Shown piece by piece: positions 1 through 4,053 of a stretch of 5,647 nucleotides of DNA. Both the position numbers and the translations under genes were made by a program. Each line of letters begins with the position of its first letter. Position 1 is the stretch's first letter. Below the pieces are notes generated by a model. That model was not told where the DNA came from. It saw only the letters and a program-made list of their open reading frames with translations, and did no database searches. The DNA is taken from positions 1 to 5,647 of the forward strand of contig JAGKVC010000190.1 of NCBI GenBank assembly GCA_021152595.1. Direction: 5' to 3'. The DNA is from Clostridia bacterium (lineage in GTDB: Bacteria > Bacillota > Clostridia > Oscillospirales > Ruminococcaceae).

Positions 1-684
1 ACACAGGAGGAATTCTTCCATACCTTCAACATCCTGCACGCTGCCGGCAAGCAGATCGTTCTGACCTCCGACCGTCCGCCGAAGGATATCAAGATCCTCG
101 AGGACCGCATCCGGACACGCTTTGAATCCGGTCTGATTACCGATATCTCCATGCCGGACTTTGAAACAAGAGTCGCAATCATCCGCCGCAAGGCTGAGCT
201 GCTCGATCTCAATATTCCGGATGATGTCGCGGAATTCATCGCAAACCGCCTCAAGACCAATATCCGTCAGCTCGAAGGCGCAGTCAAGCGTCTCAAGGCA
301 CTCAAGAGCCTTGCGGATTCCGCGCCGTCGCTTTCGATGGCACAGAGCGTGATCCGCGATATCCTGACCGATGAGCAGCCGACGCCTGTCACGGTCGAGA
401 ATATCATTCAGGAGGTCTCCAACCTCTACGGCGTTACGGCGGACGATATCCGCTCGAAGAAGCGTTCTCAGCAGATTTCCAACGCAAGAAAGGTCGCAAT
501 CTATCTTGTCCACGATATCACGCAGATGACGCTTGCCGCAATCGGCGAGGAATTCGGCAACCGCGATCACTCCACGATCGTCTATGCCGTGAAGTATGTC
601 GAGAAGAATATGAAGAAGGATACGAACCTGCGCGACGCGATCGAAAGCATCACAAAGACCATTCGTGACGGTTCCGGAAAATAA
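1..684 (+). CDS. dnaA: Chromosomal replication initiator protein DnaA, C-terminal part (5' end outside window)
   Basis: DnaA is the AAA+ initiator that binds DnaA boxes at oriC, forms a filament and melts the origin. The frame is open from base 1, giving 227 residues to TAA at 682-684; the family is about 450 residues, so domains I-II and the Walker A/B half of domain III are missing. Visible motifs (window residue numbers): sensor I LTSDRPP 21-27; box VII with the arginine finger R40 in RTRFESGL (38-45); sensor II R89 in NIRQLEGA; then domain IV with the basic loop KKRSQQ (153-158) and the DnaA signature GEEFGNRDHST (182-192), whose D189-H190-S191-T192 contact the box. Oddities: Ser43 sits where Trp is usual in RFEWGL, and Asn187 where Gly is usual in GGRDH. 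The first in-frame ATG, at 151, is internal and not a start. Identification is very secure. Confidence 0.98.
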   Translation, partial: TQEEFFHTFNILHAAGKQIVLTSDRPPKDIKILEDRIRTRFESGLITDISMPDFETRVAIIRRKAELLDLNIPDDVAEFIANRLKTNIRQLEGAVKRLKALKSLADSAPSLSMAQSVIRDILTDEQPTPVTVENIIQEVSNLYGVTADDIRSKKRSQQISNARKVAIYLVHDITQMTLAAIGEEFGNRDHSTIVYAVKYVEKNMKKDTNLRDAIESITKTIRDGSGK

Positions 685-692
685 TTCCGTCC

Positions 693-726
693 GGTTTTCC
701 ACTTGTTTGTGCAAGTGTCCGAAACC
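693..726 (+). repeat. Interrupted inverted repeat just after dnaA
   Basis: Outer arms GGTTTT (693-698) and GAAACC (721-726) pair with one G-U. After a small internal loop, CACTTG (700-705) and CAAGTG (712-717) form a perfect 6-bp stem around a 6-nt loop. The structure starts nine bases after the dnaA stop, so it could end or protect the dnaA mRNA 3' end. There is no U-run after it, only a mixed TTCAGAATTT, so it is not a canonical intrinsic terminator. It may equally be origin structure, since TTTTCCACT inside it resembles a DnaA box. Confidence 0.45.
695..703 (+). promoter_or_regulatory. Weak DnaA-box-like site
   Basis: TTTTCCACT differs from TTATCCACA at positions 3 and 9. It lies inside the inverted repeat that follows dnaA. 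On its own it is weak; it is listed because the same TTTTC-AC core recurs through the gap. Confidence 0.25.
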
Positions 727-791
727 TTCAGAATTTGTCGGATTTCCAAAAATTCAACGCGCCGGAAAATTTACAGAATGATTGCAGAGAG

Positions 792-831
792 CATATGTTT
801 CATTTTTCAGCTTTTCAACATATGTTGAAAA
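792..831. repeat. Perfect 20-bp palindrome with an extra upstream half-repeat
   Basis: Bases 812-831 read TTTTCAACAT followed by ATGTTGAAAA, an uninterrupted perfect inverted repeat with no loop. Each arm contains TTTTCAACA, two mismatches from the DnaA box and pointing inward. The core CATATGTT (819-826) also occurs at 792-799, exactly 27 bp upstream, so the cluster is both a direct and an inverted repeat. Such symmetry suits a dimeric DNA-binding protein or a pair of opposed DnaA sites. No T-run follows, so it is not a terminator. Confidence 0.7.
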
Positions 832-888
832 CTCTGTTAAAAAGCGAGGGCGCATTTGCGGTGTTTTTTCGATTTTCTGTGGTCAGAT

Positions 889-897
889 TGTGGAAAA
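889..897 (-). promoter_or_regulatory. DnaA-box-like site (best match, minus strand)
   Basis: TGTGGAAAA on the + strand reads TTTTCCACA on the minus strand, a single mismatch (position 3) from TTATCCACA. It lies six bases upstream of a possible extended -10 element, with a second box-like site on the other side of that element, so DnaA bound here could affect transcription toward dnaN. Confidence 0.5.
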
Positions 898-902
898 CCG
901 GC

Positions 903-911
903 TGATATACT
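903..911 (+). promoter_or_regulatory. Possible extended -10 promoter for dnaN and downstream genes
   Basis: TGA followed by TATACT fits the extended -10 pattern TGN-TATAAT with one mismatch in the hexamer. No good -35 hexamer sits 16-18 bp upstream, which extended -10 promoters can tolerate. Transcription would start near 917-919 and give a 5' leader of about 325 nt before dnaN. DnaA-box-like sites lie on both sides (889-897 and 916-924). The assignment is tentative. Confidence 0.35.
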
Positions 912-915
912 CCGA

Positions 916-924
916 GTATTCACA
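916..924 (+). promoter_or_regulatory. DnaA-box-like site
   Basis: GTATTCACA matches the relaxed box TTATNCACA except at the first base. It is five bases downstream of the candidate -10 hexamer, overlapping the expected transcription start. Confidence 0.4.
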
Positions 925-925
925 G

Positions 926-935
926 TTTCAACCGA
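926..935 (+). repeat. 10-bp direct repeat TTTCAACCGA, copy 1
   Basis: TTTCAACCGA occurs here and again, identically and in the same orientation, at 1115-1124, where it ends just before the DnaA-trio-like element. Neither copy is a good DnaA box, but both share the TTTCAAC core of the palindrome arms. Confidence 0.55.
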
Positions 936-936
936 G

Positions 937-945
937 TTTTCAACA
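937..945 (+). promoter_or_regulatory. Variant DnaA-box-like site TTTTCAACA
   Basis: This is a third exact copy of the TTTTCAACA found in both arms of the 812-831 palindrome. It differs from TTATCCACA at positions 3 and 6. Its recurrence in one gap suggests a site that some protein reads, possibly this organism's DnaA, though low-complexity T/C-rich sequence could give the same by chance. Confidence 0.35.
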
Positions 946-1113
946 AAATTTCAATCCGTTTCCACCTTTTTCACCGTAACCGTTTTGTCATAAATCGGAT
1001 TCCACTTTCTCACATTTTTTCAAATTGCAGGGGTGGAAAAATCTGCCGGTGAGAATCGGGGATGTTTTGACGGCGTCACGCGGATTTTGGAAACATGCAT
1101 TTTTGTTTTGCAC

Positions 1114-1156
1114 TTTTCAACCGACACTATTACTCCTGCTATTAAATACCTATTAT
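1114..1156 (+). other. Candidate DNA unwinding element: DnaA-box-like site, DnaA-trio-like triplets and AT-rich tract
   Basis: TTTTCAACC (1114-1122) is followed after four bases by six triplets, CTA TTA CTC CTG CTA TTA (1127-1144). Read 3' to 5' on the opposite strand these are GAT AAT GAG GAC GAT AAT. Four fit the DnaA-trio rule 3'-(G/A)A(T/A)-5' and the other two keep the GA. An AT-rich run, TATTAAATACCTATTAT (1140-1156), adjoins them. In B. subtilis a DnaA box, then trios, then AT-rich DNA in front of dnaN is the place where DnaA opens the strands. The matching order and position support the call; two imperfect trios and a poor box weaken it. Confidence 0.5.
1115..1124 (+). repeat. 10-bp direct repeat TTTCAACCGA, copy 2
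   Basis: This is an exact second copy of bases 926-935. It overlaps the DnaA-box-like site at the edge of the candidate unwinding element, so it may help position DnaA there. Confidence 0.55.
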
Positions 1157-1203
1157 GTGAAGATGAATATGCGCGGCCGGTTACCCGATCCGGAAAAGCG
1201 GAT

Positions 1204-1212
1204 TGTGGAAAC
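1204..1212 (-). promoter_or_regulatory. Weak DnaA-box-like site upstream of dnaN
   Basis: TGTGGAAAC reads GTTTCCACA on the minus strand, two mismatches (positions 1 and 3) from TTATCCACA. It lies in the dnaN leader, past the AT-rich tract and about 30 bp before the start codon. Confidence 0.3.
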
Positions 1213-1227
1213 GGCTGACGCAGCAAC

Positions 1228-1233
1228 GGAGGG
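1228..1233 (+). promoter_or_regulatory. Ribosome binding site that sets the dnaN start
   Basis: GGAGGG lies 10 bases before the ATG at 1244. The in-frame ATG at 1235 is only one base from it, too close to be used, and the in-frame upstream codons (TTG 1025, ATG 1163, ATG 1169) have no comparable site. Confidence 0.75.
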
Positions 1234-1243
1234 AATGCTGCTT

Positions 1244-2353
1244 ATGAAATATACCTGTCAGAAATCGGATCTCTGTGAGGTCCTGCCGAATGTTGCAAAG
1301 GCAGCCAGTGCGAAAACCCCGATGGAGGCACTCAGTGCAATCTGCCTGAGAGCTTCCGGTCAGGAGCTGGAGCTGACCGGCTATGATCTTGAGCTCGGTA
1401 TCCGGACACAGATTCCGGCAGCCGTTGAGGAAGAGGGCGTTGTCCTGACCGACAGCCGCCTGTTCTCGGAGCTGGTCCGCAGAATGCCGGAGGGCGTTTT
1501 GCAGATCGACATTGACGATCATCTCAAAATCACAATCACCGGCGGCGGCACATCCTGCCAGCTTCCCGGCATGCGTGCAGACGAATATCCCGATCTCCCT
1601 GATATTGAACAGGAGCAGGGCGCGGTTATTCCGCAAAGTCTGCTGAAAAATATGATCGACCAGACAATCTATGCCGTTTCGCTCGATGAGACCAAGCCGA
1701 TCTTTACCGGCGAGCTGATCGAAATGGCAGACGATGCGCTGAATATCGTTGCGCTTGATAATTACCGCATGGCGCTCCGAACAGAGCCGCTGCCCGGTCA
1801 GGAGCCGATGAAATTTGTCGTTCCGGCAAAGGCACTCAGAGAGATCGAGCATCTGCTCGGTGACGACGAAAAGAACGAAAATCCGTGCAAAATCCGTCTC
1901 GATCAGCATCATGCGATGTTTGAGATCGGGCATTATATCGTCTATACCAGACTGCTCGCAGGTGATTTTATCAACTATCGCCGAAGCATTCCGGAGAATG
2001 CAAAAACAGAGGTCACGCTCAGCCGCCGCGAGCTGATGGACAGCCTTGAGCGCTGCGGTCTGCTGATCTCCGAGAAGAATAAGACCGCTGTCCGGTTCCA
2101 GTTTGAGGAGGACCGCGTCCTGATCAGCTGCCAGAATGTCGTCGGCAGTGTGGACGACCAGATTCCCTGCGATATGACCGGCGAAAAAATGGTAATCGGC
2201 TTCAATAACCGCTATCTGCTCGATGCCGTGCGTGCCGTGCAGAGTGACCGCGTCAGACTGTTCCTGACCGCTGCCGACCGTGCAGTCAAGGTCATGGAGG
2301 CAGACGGCGACGGCTCTGTCGCAATCATCATGCCGGTTCAGGTCCGCAGATAA
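1244..2353 (+). CDS. dnaN: DNA polymerase III subunit beta (sliding clamp)
   Basis: DnaN forms the ring-shaped dimer that encircles DNA and tethers the replicative polymerase and other clamp-binding proteins. The 369-residue product matches the family's usual 360-380. It starts MKYTCQKSDL, the expected first strand of domain 1, and shows the clamp landmarks: GYDLELGI (46-53); a LPGMRADEYPDLP segment (107-119) at the end of domain 1; KPIFTG (151-156) and ALDNYRMALR (170-179) in domain 2; RLLAGDFINYRRSIP (236-250), FNNRYLLDAV (320-329) and the C-terminal IMPVQVR (362-368) near the client-binding pocket. The frame is open upstream to a TTG at 1025, but that extension runs through the candidate origin and shows nothing clamp-like, so the ATG at 1244 with GGAGGG ahead of it is the start. 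It is the first gene of a tight cluster. Confidence 0.97.
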   Translation: MKYTCQKSDLCEVLPNVAKAASAKTPMEALSAICLRASGQELELTGYDLELGIRTQIPAAVEEEGVVLTDSRLFSELVRRMPEGVLQIDIDDHLKITITGGGTSCQLPGMRADEYPDLPDIEQEQGAVIPQSLLKNMIDQTIYAVSLDETKPIFTGELIEMADDALNIVALDNYRMALRTEPLPGQEPMKFVVPAKALREIEHLLGDDEKNENPCKIRLDQHHAMFEIGHYIVYTRLLAGDFINYRRSIPENAKTEVTLSRRELMDSLERCGLLISEKNKTAVRFQFEEDRVLISCQNVVGSVDDQIPCDMTGEKMVIGFNNRYLLDAVRAVQSDRVRLFLTAADRAVKVMEADGDGSVAIIMPVQVRR

Positions 2354-2373
2354 TCAACTTTCGGGAGAATGCT

Positions 2374-2604
2374 ATGGAAACGATCCGTGTCACGATCAAA
2401 ACGCCGTTCATCAAGCTGGATCAGCTGATGAAGCTCTCCGGTCTCACCGATACCGGCGGACTGGCAAAGGAGATCATTCAGGACGGAGCTGTCAAGGTCA
2501 ACGGCGAGGTCTGCACCATGCGCGGAAAAAAGATCCGCAACGGCGACAGCATCACCGTTGAGGGCTATGAGGTCATTGTGACTGCTCCGACAGAAGAAAC
2601 GTAA
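2374..2604 (+). CDS. rlbA: S4-domain RNA-binding protein, YaaA/RlbA family
   Basis: This 76-residue protein is essentially one S4 domain, a small RNA-binding fold. The YaaA/RlbA family between dnaN and recF is annotated as a ribosome maturation factor in B. subtilis, but its exact role is poorly defined. Visible signature: FIKLDQLMKLSGL (12-24), TGGLAK (27-32), then VKVNGE (40-45) and RGKKIRNGD (50-58), the usual S4 turn with basic residues, ending in an EGYEVIV strand (63-69). GGGAG at 2363-2367 lies six bases before the ATG. The gene follows dnaN after 20 bp, and its TAA abuts the recF ATG directly. The family call is firm from sequence and position together; the function is by family only. 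Confidence 0.92.
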   Translation: METIRVTIKTPFIKLDQLMKLSGLTDTGGLAKEIIQDGAVKVNGEVCTMRGKKIRNGDSITVEGYEVIVTAPTEET

Positions 2605-3738
2605 ATGCGTGTATTATCACTGAAAGCGGACGGATTCCGCAATCTGGACGGCATCGCGCTGACGCCGCATCCGGAGCGGAATCTGATCTTCGGCAACAAT
2701 GCGCAGGGCAAAACGAATCTGCTCGAAGCGATCTGGACCTGCACAGGCTGCCGGAGTTTTCGCGGCGCGAAGGAAAAGGATTTTATCCAGCTCAAGGCAC
2801 AGGCAATGCATCTGACGATGACATTTGAGAACAGCCGCAGAGTGCAGGAGATCCAGATTCACATGGCGCGCGGCGACGGAAAACAGAAGAAAATTCTGCT
2901 CAATCATGTGCCGCTGAAAGGCGGCGGCGGATTGTTCTCGCAGTTTCAGTGTGTGATCTTTTCACCGGATGACCGCGAGCTGATCCGCTCCGGACCGGAA
3001 AAACGGCGCAGCTTCATGGATTTGTGCGGCTCGCAGATCACCCCTGCCATGCTCGGATGCATCCGGCGGTTTGATCAGCTCACCGCACAGCGCAATGCTG
3101 TCTTAAAGCAGATCCAGTTCGGCGGCGCGTCGAAGCGCGATCTATCGGACTGGGATCTGCAGCTTGCAGCGCACGGCAGTCTGCTGACCTGCCTGCGGTA
3201 TGCATATATCAGAAAGCTCGCGGCAGTCTGCGAGCAGCTTTACGGCACCATCACCGACGGCAGAGAAAAGCTCTCCGTCAAATATCGCTCCAATCTGTTC
3301 CGGAATTCTGAGATTCCGGAGAAGCCGACGCAGGAAATGCAGGAATATTACTACGAGCAGCTCAGAAAATCAGCGGATGATGATATCCGGCTCGGGTTTA
3401 CTGCAAAGGGCGCCGGCAGGGATGATTTTTCCTGCAAAATCGGCGGACTTTCCGTCCGGGAATTCGGCTCGCAGGGACAGCAGAAAAGTACCGCGCTGGT
3501 GCTGAAGCTCGCACAGGCTGCGGTTTTCTATGAGCAAAAGGAAGAAACACCGGTCATTCTGCTCGATGATGTCATGGGTGAGCTGGATCCCCAGCGGCAG
3601 AAGCTCGTCTACGATATTGTCGGGGATATGCAGATCTTTCTGACCACGCCGCAGCCGGAAGCCGTCGGGCATTTCGGAGAGGGCGCGGTATTCTGCATGG
3701 AAAACGGACATCTGACGAAACCGGAGGATCCGGCATAA
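2605..3738 (+). CDS. recF: DNA replication and repair protein RecF
   Basis: RecF is an SMC/ABC-like ATPase that, with RecO and RecR, helps load RecA at single-strand gaps and stalled forks. The 377 residues are a normal length. Motifs in order: N-terminal LKADGFRNL (6-14); Walker A GNNAQGKT (30-37); SPDDRELIRSGPEKRRSFMD (120-139), the usual RecF middle motif; QRNAVLKQ (162-169); the ABC signature SQGQQKS (289-295); Walker B with VILLDD (317-322) running into DDVMGELD (321-328). The loop that is normally GPHRDD reads GAGRDD (269-274). The start codon touches the rlbA stop (TAAATG) and has only a weak purine run (AGAAGAAA) as ribosome site, so translation is probably coupled to rlbA. Downstream, its own stop overlaps the remB ribosome site. 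Confidence 0.97.
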   Translation: MRVLSLKADGFRNLDGIALTPHPERNLIFGNNAQGKTNLLEAIWTCTGCRSFRGAKEKDFIQLKAQAMHLTMTFENSRRVQEIQIHMARGDGKQKKILLNHVPLKGGGGLFSQFQCVIFSPDDRELIRSGPEKRRSFMDLCGSQITPAMLGCIRRFDQLTAQRNAVLKQIQFGGASKRDLSDWDLQLAAHGSLLTCLRYAYIRKLAAVCEQLYGTITDGREKLSVKYRSNLFRNSEIPEKPTQEMQEYYYEQLRKSADDDIRLGFTAKGAGRDDFSCKIGGLSVREFGSQGQQKSTALVLKLAQAAVFYEQKEETPVILLDDVMGELDPQRQKLVYDIVGDMQIFLTTPQPEAVGHFGEGAVFCMENGHLTKPEDPA

Positions 3739-3743
3739 GGAGA
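3737..3743 (+). promoter_or_regulatory. remB ribosome binding site overlapping the recF stop codon
   Basis: AAGGAGA includes the last two bases of the recF TAA (3736-3738) and lies six bases before the remB ATG. Ribosomes finishing recF would therefore sit on this site, which suggests coupled translation of the two genes. Confidence 0.75.
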
Positions 3744-3749
3744 CCAGCG

Positions 3750-4004
3750 ATGTATATTCATCTCGGTGAACAAATATCAATCAACGATACAACTGTGATC
3801 GGTGTGTTTGATATCGAAAATACAACGATCGGACCGGATACGCGCGCGTATCTGAGCCGGCTCGAAAAAGAGGGCAAGGCTGTCAATGTTTCGGCAGAGA
3901 TGCCCAAGAGCTTTGTTGTCTGCATCGAAAACGGCGAGGAGGTTGCCTATATTTCCTCGATTTCGGTTTCGACGCTGCGCAAGCGTGCGCTGACAATGTT
4001 CTGA
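3750..4004 (+). CDS. remB: DUF370 family regulator, RemB/YaaB-like
   Basis: This 84-residue protein belongs to the RemA/RemB (DUF370) family. B. subtilis RemA is a DNA-binding activator of matrix and osmoprotection genes; RemB (YaaB) is its paralogue encoded between recF and gyrB, exactly this position. Visible features are the start MYIHLGEQISI, the VIGVFDIENTT segment (16-26), KSFVVCIENGEEVAYISSIS (53-72), and the ending STLRKRA (74-80), the conserved basic tail of the family. No signal peptide or membrane segment is present. The gene begins 11 bp after recF with a good ribosome site. Family membership is secure; whether it regulates biofilm genes here cannot be told from the sequence. Confidence 0.9.
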   Translation: MYIHLGEQISINDTTVIGVFDIENTTIGPDTRAYLSRLEKEGKAVNVSAEMPKSFVVCIENGEEVAYISSISVSTLRKRALTMF

Positions 4005-4053
4005 CAAAAACACGCTGCACGGCAGACGGCAGTTTTGAGAGAGGATACAGCTT

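Larger units (their letters stand above)
685..1243. other. Candidate replication origin (oriC), dnaA-dnaN intergenic region
   Basis: This 559-bp gap between dnaA and dnaN has no credible gene and is visibly A/T-rich, with many T- and TTTTC-tracts, unlike the flanking genes. It contains several sequences one or two mismatches from the DnaA box TTATCCACA, a perfect 20-bp palindrome, and a DnaA-trio-like element beside an AT-rich stretch about 90 bp before dnaN. The Bacillus subtilis origin has its unwinding region in the same gap, with a second box cluster upstream of dnaA; that part lies outside this window. No strict TTATCCACA occurs here, so the call rests on gene context and composition more than on perfect boxes. 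Confidence 0.75.

Noticed and set aside
675..700. Stem GGAAAA/TTTTCC or CGGAA/TTCCG around the dnaA stop as a terminator
   Set aside because: The stems are short, mutually exclusive and overlap the coding end, and no T-run follows a stable stem.
782..979. Small open frame (65 codons) in the dnaA-dnaN gap, starting at TTG
   Set aside because: It has a non-ATG start with no ribosome site, a Phe/Ser/Gln-rich product explained by T-rich DNA, and overlaps the palindrome and box-like sites.
1067..1095. TTGACG as a -35 box for dnaN
   Set aside because: No acceptable -10 hexamer lies 16-18 bp downstream (GGAAAC, GAAACA, AAACAT).
1025..1243. In-frame upstream extension of dnaN from TTG 1025 (73 extra residues)
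   Set aside because: Known clamps begin at MKYTCQK-like sequence. The extension runs across the candidate unwinding element, shows no clamp features, and lacks a ribosome site, whereas GGAGGG precedes the ATG at 1244.
1181..1933. Minus-strand open frame (250 codons) opposite dnaN
   Set aside because: It is a shadow of dnaN, with no motif in its product.
4005..4053. Terminator or separate promoter between remB and gyrB
   Set aside because: The 49-bp gap holds only a short direct repeat (ACGGCAG twice) and the gyrB ribosome site; no hairpin with T-run and no -35/-10 pair is visible.
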